A DNA stretch of 44,775 nucleotides from Rhodothermia bacterium (GCA_030428385.1 JAUIDY010000045.1:1-44775), one strand, 5' to 3'. Shown: positions 1 to 9,054, numbered from the stretch's first letter. A program made the numbers and translations. The notes: generated from the sequence alone by a model not told the origin.

Positions 1-1119
1 AACAACCCGAAGGAAACGAACTGCGACACGCAGATCATCAAGGCGGGCGACGCCGACCGCAGCGTTGATGATCAACAACAGATGGCGGTGACAGCAGCGG
101 TGTATCTCTTCGCGCTGACGGGTGCGGCGGAATACAACCAACACGTCGTCGATCACTACTTGGAAGTGGGTCACATGAACTGGTGGGGGCCCTACGGCGT
201 GGAGCGTGGCGATGCCTTGCTTTATTACGCCTCCCTCCCCGCTGCCAACGCCAGCGTTGCCAACGACATTCGCTCCCGCCTCCGTAACGCGGGTCAGTCG
301 TTGGGCGATTTCTACAAGCAAGACGACCGCGACCTGTACCGAGCCCAAATGCCGGACGCTCAGTACCACTGGGGCAGCAACATCGTAAAAGCCAACACGG
401 GCAACCTGAACATGAACCTGCTGATCTACGGGCAAGATGCAGCAAACCACGCAACCTATCTCGAAAAGGCCTACTCCACCTTACATTACATGCACGGCGT
501 TAACCCGATGAACCTCGTGTACCTTTCGAATATGGGGGGCTTTGGCGCTGAAAACTCGGTCGATGAACTTTACCATGGCTGGTTCCGGGGATCAACCTGG
601 GGAAATGCTGAAACATCCGCGTGCGGCCCCGCCCCCGGCTATGTCCCGGGCGGTCCCAATAAGGACTACAGCGGCAGCCAGCCCGGCATCAACAACCAGC
701 CCCCACAGAAAGCCTACCGCGATGGTTATTCTTTCTCCAACTCGTGGGAGCTTACAGAGCCTGCGATCTACTACCAGGCAGCCTACCTGAAACTGCTGTC
801 GCACTTCGTACCTGACCAGAGCGCGGGCGTGGACCGGGAAGACGCACCGCTCTCTCCCACCCTGTATTCGCTGGAGGGTTATCCCAACCCCTTCCGCCAC
901 GGCACCACCTTGTCGTATTCACTCACGCACAACACCCACGCAGAGGTGGCGATCTACGATGTGCTGGGACGGCGGCAGGCCACGTTGATCGATCGCGTCC
1001 AGCGTGCCGGACAGCATGAGGTCTACTGGAACGCATCGGGGCTTCCGGGCGGCGTGTACTTCGCCCGTCTCGTACTGAATGACCATGTGCAGGTTCGTCA
1101 ACTCGTGCTGCTCAAATAA
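1..1119 (+). CDS. Glycoside hydrolase family 9 cellulase, C-terminal part, with type IX sorting domain
   Basis: The frame is open from base 1, so the gene begins outside the window; 372 residues are visible. The stretch HYMHGVNPMN, the GGFGAENSVDELYHGWF block and GYVPGGPNKDY are hallmarks of GH9 endoglucanases, which cut beta-1,4-glucan with inversion. SNSWELTEPAIYYQAAYL matches the family's C-terminal region with the general acid Glu; the catalytic Asp pair would lie upstream of the window. From about base 861 a sorting domain follows (EGYPNPF, then YDVLGR, ending QLVLLK), which in this phylum directs export by type IX secretion and surface anchoring or release. The product is therefore probably extracellular. 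A GH5 enzyme lies 4.6 kb downstream, which suggests glucan breakdown as a local theme. Confidence 0.9.
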   Translation, partial: NNPKETNCDTQIIKAGDADRSVDDQQQMAVTAAVYLFALTGAAEYNQHVVDHYLEVGHMNWWGPYGVERGDALLYYASLPAANASVANDIRSRLRNAGQSLGDFYKQDDRDLYRAQMPDAQYHWGSNIVKANTGNLNMNLLIYGQDAANHATYLEKAYSTLHYMHGVNPMNLVYLSNMGGFGAENSVDELYHGWFRGSTWGNAETSACGPAPGYVPGGPNKDYSGSQPGINNQPPQKAYRDGYSFSNSWELTEPAIYYQAAYLKLLSHFVPDQSAGVDREDAPLSPTLYSLEGYPNPFRHGTTLSYSLTHNTHAEVAIYDVLGRRQATLIDRVQRAGQHEVYWNASGLPGGVYFARLVLNDHVQVRQLVLLK

Positions 1120-1296
1120 ATGCCTCTTCACAAGTCGTTCCGGCGGTTTTTCCCAACGAAAGAATCCTCTCCGTCGCTTCGGTCCGTTTCCAAGGTTGTA
1201 TACCCACAAAAGAGTCGTATCTGGTAAAATACGAATATCTCACAGTATGCGGCGGAAGCCACCTCCCTGAGTTGGGCCTTCTGCCCTATGCATGGA

Positions 1297-1746
1297 TCAT
1301 TGCCTGCCTGCTTCGATATCGCGCAGGCGATTGATCTGGCGCAAGTTCCAGTCGTCGTCGCTGAACGGGGTGCCGAACCACTGGTTGAGGATTTCTTGAA
1401 GGACGGGCTCGGGCGTGGCACGCAGACTCAGTGCCAACACATTGGCGTGATTCCAGATACGCGCGCCGCGTGCGGTCTCCGCATCGATGCACAACGCGGC
1501 CCGGATGCCGGGTACCTTGTTTGCCACGATACTGCACCCCGTCCCCGTCCAGCACAACACGATGGCTTCGTCGGCCTGCTCGCGTGTCACCTGGGTCACG
1601 GCTTCAAGCGTCACCTCGGGCCAGTCGGCGGCGTCTCCACCCGGAGACGGCCCAAAATACAAGACCTCATGCCCGCGCTTCTTCAGCTCGTTTAGCAGCG
1701 TGTCGATTAGATGGGTCCGTTCATCTGTACTCACTGCGACTTTCAT
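1297..1746 (-). CDS. RpiB/LacA/LacB-family sugar-phosphate isomerase
   Basis: The 149-residue product has the usual RpiB length and the signature block CWTGTGCSIVANKVPGIRAA (residues 65-84), where Cys65 sits at the catalytic cysteine position. Classical RpiB interconverts ribose 5-phosphate and ribulose 5-phosphate. Two points separate it from E. coli RpiB: CGTGIG reads CWTGTG, and the HNDANVLAL segment reads WNHANVLAL, so the usual catalytic His position is Trp. The same pattern, as I recall it, marks a subgroup annotated only as sugar-phosphate isomerase, so substrate identity is open. If it acts on ribose 5-phosphate it would complement the pentose phosphate cluster at 23.8-32.5 kb. It is convergent with the GH9 gene and starts at ATG. 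Confidence 0.85.
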   Translation of the reverse strand: MKVAVSTDERTHLIDTLLNELKKRGHEVLYFGPSPGGDAADWPEVTLEAVTQVTREQADEAIVLCWTGTGCSIVANKVPGIRAALCIDAETARGARIWNHANVLALSLRATPEPVLQEILNQWFGTPFSDDDWNLRQINRLRDIEAGRQ

Positions 1747-1812
1747 GCATCAACGGGCGGGGCTTTCCCGCGTGTGTCACCGGATTTTCTCTCTTCCAAA
1801 CTAGGCAATTGT

Positions 1813-1843
1813 AACATTTAATTTCGCCCTTCTATTGCTCAAA
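1813..1843 (-). promoter_or_regulatory. Weak promoter candidate for the RpiB-family gene
   Basis: On the minus strand TTTG (1843-1840) is followed after 19 bp by TAAATGTT (1820-1813), compared with the Bacteroidota pattern TTTG-N19/21-TAnnTTTG. The -33 box is exact and the -7 box is partial. It would place the start of transcription about 60 bp upstream of the ATG. Confidence 0.25.
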
Positions 1844-1996
1844 CTTTCCAGGGCCATAGGCACTATATGCGGCAATTGGGCCAATGCTGTTCTTTCCCAA
1901 TTCCTTAATTGACACCATTTGACTGCCAACCTCCGGTCACTGGTGCACCACACTTCGAGGTGATGCGACTGCTGGCACCTCTGGTTGCCTCCTCAG

Positions 1997-3409
1997 ATGA
2001 AATACGTACTCCAAGTGGCCCTTTTCGTTGGGCTGCTTACCGGAACCGCCACCCAAATCGTGGCACAATCAAACCGCCTTACCATCACCCCTCCGTCTCC
2101 TCCCCGGCTTCTGGAACATATGCAGGCCACGCAATCGGTCCCGCATTATCGACCGGAGCAAATCACCCACCTGACCATGCTCGACGCTGGTTGGATCAAC
2201 GAAACCCGTAACCGCAACCTGTACAGTGGGGGTTTGCTTCAGCGCCGCTATGTGGAAATATGGGAAGGCGATGCCATCGGGGAGTGGCATGAGTTTAGTC
2301 TTATCGAATATGACTACACCGATGGCTACCTCACCGAGACAACCTCCTATGAGCAAAGCCTGGATGGCTGGATAGGCGATACCCGCATACGCTATACCCT
2401 GGAGAACGGAATCTATGCCCAGATCCTCACGCAAGAATTTGTCGGAGGGGCATGGGTTAACTACGAACGGGATTCCTACACCCTGGCCAACAACCAGATC
2501 AGCGGCGGTCTTTCCGAATTCTGGAATGGCACTGCCTGGGCTCCCAGCGAGCGCTTTACCCTCCTCGAAGACGGAGCCGACGTTGTCGAGACGTACCAGG
2601 TGTATACCGGCAGCACCTGGATCAATGCAACGCGCACCTTTTATCCCAACCAAACCATTGCGTCGCTCTACGTCTTTCTCCAACAACTGATTTACGACTC
2701 GACGGACTACGAAGGGCTGTACTTTGCGCTGCGGCTCCCGGATACCGTAACCCAGGAATGGACGGGGACGTGGACCAACGTGTCGCGCCAGGTTACTGAA
2801 CGTTTTTATGACGTTTGGTCCAGTGAATTGGTGGAAGATGTTATTATTTCATCCGACTGGATTGAGGGGGCATGGGTGCCTGGTGTACAAATCAACGTTA
2901 AATATGCCACGAGCAACTCGGTCCCAGCCGAGTTGGTGGGCCTTCCTACCCAAAGCCGCTATCTGCTCTTTGATGGCACCGGATGGTTCGAGTTATTAGT
3001 GGAGAAATACATCCTTCGCAACGACATCCGTCGTATTGTACAGGCCACCACGGAGGTGAACTACGGCGGTGGCTTTCAGGAAGCCACCCAGGTGCGCATT
3101 GACTGGACCGACGTGGCGTCGAGCACCGAGGATGACGAGCTTCCCGCTCACATCGCCCTCGACCAAAACTATCCCAATCCGTTTAACCCGAGCACCCAGA
3201 TCCGCTTTACGCTTTCGGAACTACAGCCCATTCGACTCTCGGTTATCGACCTCCTTGGGCGCGAGGTCGCCGTCTTACGAGAAGGATATGAGGCCGCCGG
3301 AACCCATGTAGCTTCCTGGGAGGCATCCCATATGCCAAGCGGAATGTACCTGTACCGGCTAGAGGCAGGCTCTCAGTCGATTACGCGTCAGATGGTCCTG
3401 CTTAAATAA
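1997..3409 (+). CDS. Secreted repeat protein with type IX sorting domain
   Basis: The frame opens at a TTG at 1985, but the ATG at 1997 begins a clean signal peptide (MKYVLQVALFVGLLTGTATQ, cleavage near AQS), so it is the better start (470 residues). The middle holds several degenerate units of 35-45 residues centred on Trp followed by an Asn/Arg/Tyr pattern (for example WINETRNRNLY, WVNYERDSYTL, WINATRTFYP), which resemble the Trp-rich beta repeats common in surface proteins of this phylum. The last ~85 residues form a sorting domain (LDQNYPNPFNPSTQIRFTL, later DLLGREV, ending RQMVLLK). No enzymatic motif is visible. It is probably a surface or extracellular protein of unknown role. It is a single-gene unit closed by a strong terminator. 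Confidence 0.85.
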   Translation: MKYVLQVALFVGLLTGTATQIVAQSNRLTITPPSPPRLLEHMQATQSVPHYRPEQITHLTMLDAGWINETRNRNLYSGGLLQRRYVEIWEGDAIGEWHEFSLIEYDYTDGYLTETTSYEQSLDGWIGDTRIRYTLENGIYAQILTQEFVGGAWVNYERDSYTLANNQISGGLSEFWNGTAWAPSERFTLLEDGADVVETYQVYTGSTWINATRTFYPNQTIASLYVFLQQLIYDSTDYEGLYFALRLPDTVTQEWTGTWTNVSRQVTERFYDVWSSELVEDVIISSDWIEGAWVPGVQINVKYATSNSVPAELVGLPTQSRYLLFDGTGWFELLVEKYILRNDIRRIVQATTEVNYGGGFQEATQVRIDWTDVASSTEDDELPAHIALDQNYPNPFNPSTQIRFTLSELQPIRLSVIDLLGREVAVLREGYEAAGTHVASWEASHMPSGMYLYRLEAGSQSITRQMVLLK

Positions 3410-3443
3410 GCCCAAACGCTCCAATCGGGATGGAGGATGGTAT

Positions 3444-3480
3444 AAAACGGACTGCCTGCAGTAGGCGGTCCGTTTTTTCT
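3444..3480. terminator. Bidirectional intrinsic terminator
   Basis: AAACGGAC-TGCC pairs with GGC-GGTCCGTTT around a 7-nt loop (one mismatch) and is followed by a T6 run on the plus strand. On the minus strand the stem is followed by TTTT. It closes both the sorting-domain protein (plus) and the erythromycin-esterase-family gene (minus, ending at 3499). Confidence 0.85.
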
Positions 3481-3498
3481 TTTTTAAAGGGGCCGCAG

Positions 3499-4791
3499 TC
3501 AGTAAAGCATTACCCGAGGCGTGACGCGGTTGACAAGCAACACCGCATCGTACTGGTCCCGCACAATTATTGGCAACGCGGTTGTGCCATTAAATCGCGC
3601 GGTGATCGGCTCGTCCATCCATCCGGTTTGGGGGGAGGAAGGCGTTTGCGACACATCCGCGAAAACCGCGTCGGCCTCCTCCCGGTACAGCAACGCTTCG
3701 AGGCTCCCAGGTGCAGCCGGTTCAATCTCGAAAATCTCGCCGCTGTTGTTCATTGCCGTTCCTTCATAGCCATACACTCCTACTGTGTACACTTCGTCCT
3801 CAAAGCGTTCGTGGAGCCAACTACCCATCGTCCGGGCGGCTACGTTGGGAAACATCGTGGAATCCGGGGGAATGGCAAGGTTGTCGTGCCGCAGGTGAAA
3901 GTTGTGCCCCCAAACGATAACCTTTTGGTCGGGATACAGCACGTCGAGGATAAACATCAGGTTCTCGGCCATGCCCTGATCGCGGTATTCGACATAGGCT
4001 TGCGTCGAAGGGGCCGTCTGTTGCCGGATGTACCAAGCCAACGTGGCTGCGGTCTGCCGGGCAACCCGCATGGCTGTTGAAGTAGTATCGGATTCTCGTT
4101 CTGCAAGAAAGACCGCAAGGTGGTCATAGCCCGCCAGCATCTGCTGCCCCTCTTCGCTGCGAAAGTGTGCACGCCGCTCACGCCCGCCTCGGCTATACAC
4201 CTTTAAAAAGGTGGCATCAAGTGCCCGCACCTCTTCGGCGTAGGTTGCATCAAAAGGAGCTACTGCCTTGGCAAGGAAATCGGGTCGGTCGTCTTTGTTG
4301 TTGCCGATCGGCTGCACGTCCATGCCCGCCAGCCGCAACGGGCGATCTTGTTGTTGCGTGGCCCGCAGGTATTCAAAAAGCGGAAGCACCGCCTTGGTGT
4401 GCCAGGTGCCATAGGCACAGCTTGTCAGTGTTTTCATTGCCGACGTTTTTGCCGCTGTCAGGTAGGCATCGTAACACTGGTACAGGTCACTCTCAAACAC
4501 CAACACTTCATAGCCAAGCTCTTGATGCAGGTATTGCACCATGCGGGCTTTTAATTGATTGTATTCGCGGACCCCATGCGTATTCTCGCCCAACTGCACA
4601 ATCCGTTTTCCTTCGAGCAAAGGAGCCAAAAACGACAAGTCTTCAAACCCCATGGCCTCTACCGCCAGCAGGTGGGCATGCTGACTCAGCCACGCCTGCT
4701 GTTCCTCCTCGGTGGTACCCTGCGCATGGAGGCTCCTTGCCTGAAAAAGCAACAGGAAAAGGAGCGAAAGTAGAACTGGCAGACGTCGCAT
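3499..4791 (-). CDS. Erythromycin esterase family protein, secreted
   Basis: This 430-residue product carries an N-terminal signal peptide (first ~24 residues, ending SLHAQ) and then the erythromycin-esterase fold. LGENTHGVREYNQLK (67-81) matches the family's GExTHG motif, with Glu69 and His72 at the catalytic positions; Glu100 (EVLVFE) and His296 in VWGHNFH match the other conserved active-site residues. EreA/EreB hydrolyse the macrolide lactone, but most chromosomal members of this superfamily have no shown antibiotic substrate. A signal peptide on this copy implies a periplasmic or surface esterase, so macrolide resistance should not be assumed. It sits 36 bp downstream of a secreted alpha/beta hydrolase on the same strand, so the two may be co-transcribed. 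Confidence 0.85.
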   Translation of the reverse strand: MRRLPVLLSLLFLLLFQARSLHAQGTTEEEQQAWLSQHAHLLAVEAMGFEDLSFLAPLLEGKRIVQLGENTHGVREYNQLKARMVQYLHQELGYEVLVFESDLYQCYDAYLTAAKTSAMKTLTSCAYGTWHTKAVLPLFEYLRATQQQDRPLRLAGMDVQPIGNNKDDRPDFLAKAVAPFDATYAEEVRALDATFLKVYSRGGRERRAHFRSEEGQQMLAGYDHLAVFLAERESDTTSTAMRVARQTAATLAWYIRQQTAPSTQAYVEYRDQGMAENLMFILDVLYPDQKVIVWGHNFHLRHDNLAIPPDSTMFPNVAARTMGSWLHERFEDEVYTVGVYGYEGTAMNNSGEIFEIEPAAPGSLEALLYREEADAVFADVSQTPSSPQTGWMDEPITARFNGTTALPIIVRDQYDAVLLVNRVTPRVMLY

Positions 4792-4827
4792 AAAGGAGAC
4801 TCAATCGTTGGAAAGACCGACTGTGCG

Positions 4828-5553
4828 TTACAGCGTTTCGGCAAACCAACGAGCAAGCTCCCCGGCAAGTTCGGGCTGTGTCGACAGGAGTTCGGTGGCG
4901 TGCCCGCCGGTCGGATAAGTAGTCACCTTTGCATATCCTCGTTGGGCGACGAGTGCCGTCATCGTCGGGGCCCATGTGTGGTCGTCCTCTGCAACGACGT
5001 GCCACCACGGCACGCCGCTTCGCTCCATATACACCATCGACTCGGGACTGAACAGCCCGGACGCGAGAATTACATATGCCTTCCCAAACGTATACTCGCG
5101 TCCTGCGCGCGCCACCGTCTCGCCGCTATAGCTGGCTCCCAGAAAGCCAATACGGGCAGGGTCGACACCCTCCAGGCTTTCCGCATACCGATGCGCCGCT
5201 ATCACATCGGGCCAAGCACCAAAAACAATTGCCGGGTTGATGTCAGGGCGTTCCAGCTTGCCTCGGTTTGTACTTTCGCCGTGCCCCCGAAGGTCGATCC
5301 GCAGCGAAGCAACGCCATGGGCCGCCAATACCTGCGCCAAGGAATCAAACTGGCTGCGATTGCCGCCCCACATGGTATGGCACAAAATGACCAACGGTGC
5401 AGGCTCCGCTGCCTCGGGTACACGCAGCGTACCCACAATCACCCATTCTCCACTTTGTATTTCTACCCGCCGTTCGTCATCAGGCGCTGCGCTCGCAAGG
5501 GAAGCCGGAAGGAAAAAGCTGAAGGAAATTATCCAAAAAAAGCAGGTACGCAT
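4828..5553 (-). CDS. Secreted alpha/beta hydrolase
   Basis: The ATG at 5553 begins a signal peptide (MRTCFFWIISFSFFLPASLA, then SAAP); a longer reading from 5583 would put ten extra residues in front of it. The 241-residue mature-type fold shows the oxyanion region LVILCHTMWGG (54-64), the strand-helix RIDLRGHGES, the nucleophile elbow GASYS with Ser141 (last Gly of GxSxG replaced by Ser, then Gly144), acid candidates Asp190/191 in VVAEDDH, and His218 in PTGGHAT. It is probably a carboxylic-ester hydrolase of the dienelactone-hydrolase/BAAT type; the substrate cannot be told. It is the first gene of the minus-strand pair with the erythromycin-esterase-family gene, so two secreted esterase-like enzymes are made side by side. 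Confidence 0.8.
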   Translation of the reverse strand: MRTCFFWIISFSFFLPASLASAAPDDERRVEIQSGEWVIVGTLRVPEAAEPAPLVILCHTMWGGNRSQFDSLAQVLAAHGVASLRIDLRGHGESTNRGKLERPDINPAIVFGAWPDVIAAHRYAESLEGVDPARIGFLGASYSGETVARAGREYTFGKAYVILASGLFSPESMVYMERSGVPWWHVVAEDDHTWAPTMTALVAQRGYAKVTTYPTGGHATELLSTQPELAGELARWFAETL

Positions 5554-5756
5554 GGAAGGAAGGCCGTTCGGTCGTGAATGCAAGAAGCCGCCAACCTACG
5601 AATTCGTGATTTGCGTCGAACTGGGACATTCGGCACCGGGAATGTCTGTGTTGTGAACGGTGGTTTCTGCGATCTGAATTGCCCCGTTCCCCCCTTTTTC
5701 CTATCCTGCTTCGCCTTGTTGGCCTGCCAAAACCACCTCGAACCCAATCCTTATAT

Positions 5757-6833
5757 ATGTTTGCACCGAATCGGTACCCGTTGCTTTTTCTGACCGTGTT
5801 CGTTCTCGTGGTTGGTAGCCTCGGATGCGACGGCAGTACCCCGACAGAACCAGACCGAGACATCCCTGATGTCGACCCTTTTGAAATGAATGCACGATTG
5901 GCTCGCGGGGTCAATTTTGGCAATGCGCTGGAAGCACCCCGCGAAGGTGAGTGGGGCATTACGCTAGACGCGAGGCAGTTTCAGCGCGCAAAAGAAGCAG
6001 GCTTCAACACCATCCGCCTGCCCGTGCGCTGGTCTAACCATGCCTCTTCCACTGCACCGTACACCATCGACGCGTCCTTTTTTAACCGGGTAGACTGGGC
6101 CATCAATCAGGCGCTATCGCGGGACATGAACGTCATCCTCAATGTGCACCACTACGAGGAGATGGCATCCAACCCACGCGACCACCGCGACCGCTGGCTG
6201 GGCCTCTGGAAGCAGATTGCGGAGCATTACCGGAATTACGATGAAAACCTCCTCTTTGAGTTGCTCAACGAACCCAACAACCAACTCACCGCCAGCTTGT
6301 GGAATGAGTTTCTCGACGCCTGTATTCAGGAAATTCGCCTGACCAACCCCACCCGCAACCTGATCGTAGGGCCGGTCTTTTGGAACAACACCAATTCGCT
6401 TCCCCAATTGCAGTTACCCGCTGATGACGACAACCTCATTGTGACCATTCATTTCTATGAACCATTTATGTTTACCCACCAAGGGGCCGAATGGGTCAAC
6501 GGGGCAGACGCGTGGCTGGGCACCCAATGGTTTGGCACCACCCAAGACCAAGCCTTTGTGACCAACATTTTGGAACGGGCGGCTGCATGGGGCACTACCA
6601 ACAACCGCCCCCTCTTTTTGGGTGAGTTCGGGGCCTATTCCCAAGCCGATATGTTCTCACGCGTGCGGTGGACGGACTATGTTGCCCGGGAAGCCGAACG
6701 CCTCGGCATGAGTTGGTCCTATTGGGAGTTTATGTCGGGGTTTGGCATTTACAATATTTCAAATGATAGCTGGAACGAGGCGCTCCGCGATGCGCTTCTC
6801 CCTCCAGCGACCACCGCCGTAGCGAAACGCTAA
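5757..6833 (+). CDS. Glycoside hydrolase family 5 endoglucanase-like lipoprotein
   Basis: Starting at the ATG at 5757 gives a 358-residue protein with a short hydrophobic leader ending VVGSLGC (Cys24), a slightly atypical lipobox, followed by a Pro/Asp-rich linker. The catalytic domain begins near residue 47 (LARGVNFGNAL) and shows NTIRLPVRW, NVHHYEE, the acid/base Glu172 in LLNEPN, His232/Tyr234 in IHFYEPF, the nucleophile Glu290 in LGEFGAY and the Trp in SWSYWEF. This is the complete GH5 retaining set; members cleave beta-1,4-glucans or mannans. The lipid anchor suggests it works on oligosaccharides at the cell envelope, complementing the exported GH9 enzyme. It is divergent from the alpha/beta hydrolase. 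Confidence 0.9.
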   Translation: MFAPNRYPLLFLTVFVLVVGSLGCDGSTPTEPDRDIPDVDPFEMNARLARGVNFGNALEAPREGEWGITLDARQFQRAKEAGFNTIRLPVRWSNHASSTAPYTIDASFFNRVDWAINQALSRDMNVILNVHHYEEMASNPRDHRDRWLGLWKQIAEHYRNYDENLLFELLNEPNNQLTASLWNEFLDACIQEIRLTNPTRNLIVGPVFWNNTNSLPQLQLPADDDNLIVTIHFYEPFMFTHQGAEWVNGADAWLGTQWFGTTQDQAFVTNILERAAAWGTTNNRPLFLGEFGAYSQADMFSRVRWTDYVAREAERLGMSWSYWEFMSGFGIYNISNDSWNEALRDALLPPATTAVAKR

Positions 6834-6926
6834 GCCGGTACTGAGAAAGCAACAGGCAGTTCGAACAAGGAGCGATGACGAACACTATCTTGCGTAAAAA
6901 TGCCTATCCTTGCTCCGCGTAACTTT

Positions 6927-7850
6927 ATGCCCCTCCGTTTTGCCGCTTTCCTAAGTTGCCTGTGCCTGTTCGCGTGCCAGCCAGCCACACCTCCACCCCC
7001 ACAAACGGTGGTTGTCACCGACGACCTAGACCGAACGCTGACTGTCGCCCAGCCGGTGGAGCGGGTGTTGACGCTCGCTCCTAACCTTACCGAGTTGGTC
7101 TTTGCTGCAGGCGCTGGTCATCTTGTACCGGCTGTTTCGGTGGTCGATAATTACCCAGTTGCCGTTGATAACCTCCCCCGTTTTGCCGTCCTCCCTGTCG
7201 ATTTTGAAGCGATCGCTGCGTATCGACCTGACCTCGTCTTTGCCGCAGACCAAGTGAACAGCCCAAACGATGCGCCGACCTTCTCCGACCTTGGCATCCC
7301 GGTCTATTTTTTTGCCTATCATGATTTGGCAGGGATGATTAGAAGCCTGCGCACCATGGGCACCCTGTTAGACACCGAAGCCGTTGCCGAAGCCGCTGCG
7401 GACTCCCTTCAAGCCCGCATCGACAGCCTGCAAACACTCACGATGGGCCTGGAACGCCCCCGAATACTTTTTATTATCGGCGACGAAACGCTTTATGCCT
7501 ACGGGAAAGGCGGATACACCAATGATCTGATTTCCCTCGCGGGCGGCGAGAGTGTGACCGAAGTGATCGAGTCGCCTATGCCGGTTCTCAGTGACGAATT
7601 TGTCCTGACAGCCCAACCTGACGTGATCATTGGAGCCTTTGGCGAGGCGTACGACCCGCAACAATTGCTGGAATACCACCCAACCTGGAGAAATCTACCT
7701 GCTATCCAGAACGGGCGGGTGTACAGCCTGCACCCGGACTTGTTGTTGCGGCCCGGCCCCCGGTTGGTTGAAGGCGCTTGGCAAATCGCACAGCGGCTCC
7801 ATCCCGAGGTCTTTGCGATTCAGGAACCCCTGGTTGTATCATCGGATTGA
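6927..7850 (+). CDS. ABC importer substrate-binding lipoprotein (BtuF/FhuD type)
   Basis: The ATG at 6927 gives a 307-residue lipoprotein with a textbook lipobox (LFAC, Cys17), better than the in-frame ATG at 6900. The domain runs VVVTDDLDRTLTVAQPVERV, then LTLAPNLTELVFAAGAG, then PDLVFAADQVNS, the pattern of class III binding proteins that deliver cobalamin, haem or ferric siderophores to a FecCD permease. There are two lobes joined by a long helix, as usual in this family. The permease follows after 39 bp. The ligand cannot be decided from sequence; vitamin B12 or an iron chelate are the likely choices. Confidence 0.88.
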   Translation: MPLRFAAFLSCLCLFACQPATPPPPQTVVVTDDLDRTLTVAQPVERVLTLAPNLTELVFAAGAGHLVPAVSVVDNYPVAVDNLPRFAVLPVDFEAIAAYRPDLVFAADQVNSPNDAPTFSDLGIPVYFFAYHDLAGMIRSLRTMGTLLDTEAVAEAAADSLQARIDSLQTLTMGLERPRILFIIGDETLYAYGKGGYTNDLISLAGGESVTEVIESPMPVLSDEFVLTAQPDVIIGAFGEAYDPQQLLEYHPTWRNLPAIQNGRVYSLHPDLLLRPGPRLVEGAWQIAQRLHPEVFAIQEPLVVSSD

Positions 7851-7889
7851 CTGCGTCTCTTTTCTGCTCATCTACGCCCCACCCCCGCA

Positions 7890-8918
7890 GTGCCCCGCCG
7901 ATCTCCGCTTGTATTCCTTTTGGCGCTGCTCTTTTTATTGCCCTGCTCCGTACTGGTAGCGGTTGCCCTTGGAAGTGAATCCCTGGCATTTCAGACCGTG
8001 ACACAGGCACTCGCCTTTAAGCTGGGGCTCTCCGCAACTGCTCCCGATGAAACGGCGCTGCTCATCGTGTGGAACCTTCGCCTACCACGTGTGCTGCTGG
8101 CTATTCTTGTCGGAGGCGGCTTGTCCGTAGTAGGCGTGGCGATGCAAGCCCTGGTGCGAAACCCGCTAGCCGAGCCGTATATCCTTGGCCTGTCGAGCGG
8201 CGCATCAGCGGGGGCTTCGCTGTTTTACCTGGGCTTTTTGCCGCCGCTGCTTTCCAAAACCCTTTCGATGCCCTTGGCAGCGTTTGCCGGGGGCCTGCTC
8301 ACTTTGGTGGTGGTATATCTGGTTGCCCGTACCAACAGCCGCCTGTCCGTGGCGCGGCTACTGCTGGCAGGTGTGGCAATGTCAGCATTGATGGCCTCGG
8401 TAACAGCATTCGTCACCTTTGCATCGCCGGATCCGAACAAGTTGCGTGCGGTCCTTTTTTGGCTCCTGGGCTCGCTCAACGGAACCCGCTGGTCTGAACT
8501 GTGGATGCCTGGCATCGCTACCGGAGCGGCCCTTTTGGTCCTACTCGGCCTCGCCCGCCCAATGGACGCGCTCCTCATGGGCGAGGAATCGGCCCATAGC
8601 CTCGGCGTACCCGTCGAATGGGTGAAACGGGTGCTTATTGTACTAGCCGCCCTCGTGACGGGCGCGTTGGTTTCGGTGGTAGGAGCCATCGGGTTTGTGG
8701 GCCTCATTGTGCCGCACGCCATGCGGGCGCTCGTTGGCGTGTCGCATCGCCGCCTCCTCCCGCTCAGCTTCGCCGTGGGCGGCCTCTTTTTGCTCTGGGC
8801 CGACCTCGCCGCCCGCTCCCTGCTTGATACTGAGTTGCCCGTCGGGGTCGTGACCGCCCTGTGCGGCGTCCCTTTTTTCCTGATGCTTCTCCGCCGCAGT
8901 TCGTATCAGTTTGGGTAG
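7890..8918 (+). CDS. FecCD-family ABC importer permease
   Basis: A GTG start at 7890 gives 342 residues and about ten hydrophobic segments. Landmarks of the BtuC/FecD family include LRLPRVLLAILVGGGLSVVG, the ALVRNPLAEPYILGLSSGAS coupling region, FWLLGSLNG and the C-terminal GFVGLIVPHAMR motif that meets the ATPase. It forms the inner-membrane channel for the binding protein just upstream; the two are surely one operon. The ATP-binding subunit normally follows, but here the next gene, after 136 bp, is a polyprenyl synthase. The ATPase must be encoded elsewhere or shared. Confidence 0.92.
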   Translation: MPRRSPLVFLLALLFLLPCSVLVAVALGSESLAFQTVTQALAFKLGLSATAPDETALLIVWNLRLPRVLLAILVGGGLSVVGVAMQALVRNPLAEPYILGLSSGASAGASLFYLGFLPPLLSKTLSMPLAAFAGGLLTLVVVYLVARTNSRLSVARLLLAGVAMSALMASVTAFVTFASPDPNKLRAVLFWLLGSLNGTRWSELWMPGIATGAALLVLLGLARPMDALLMGEESAHSLGVPVEWVKRVLIVLAALVTGALVSVVGAIGFVGLIVPHAMRALVGVSHRRLLPLSFAVGGLFLLWADLAARSLLDTELPVGVVTALCGVPFFLMLLRRSSYQFG

Positions 8919-9030
8919 ATGGTAGCAGATTTGTCTAGTCGACGGTCTGCCAGGTCTTTATTCTCTGAATCGATTTGGTGGACCAAAAAATTCCAAAAAC
9001 TCTTTTTCCCACCCGGCGTATATTCGCCTA

Positions 9031-9050
9031 CTTTCAAAAATAATTGAAAG
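9031..9050. promoter_or_regulatory. Short inverted repeat upstream of the polyprenyl synthase
   Basis: CTTTCAA and TTGAAAG form a perfect 7-bp inverted repeat around AAATAA, ending 4 bp before the ATG at 9055. It could be a protein-binding site or a hairpin near the translation start. No further support is visible. Confidence 0.35.
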
Positions 9051-9054
9051 TTTG

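Noticed and set aside
3499-4791. Macrolide resistance gene
   Set aside because: The family match is good, but the signal peptide, chromosomal setting and lack of mobile elements give no reason to assume antibiotic hydrolysis.
5756-5763. TATGTTTG as a promoter -7 box for the GH5 gene
   Set aside because: It overlaps the likely start codon and has no -33 partner at 19-21 bp, and no later start would keep the lipoprotein signal.
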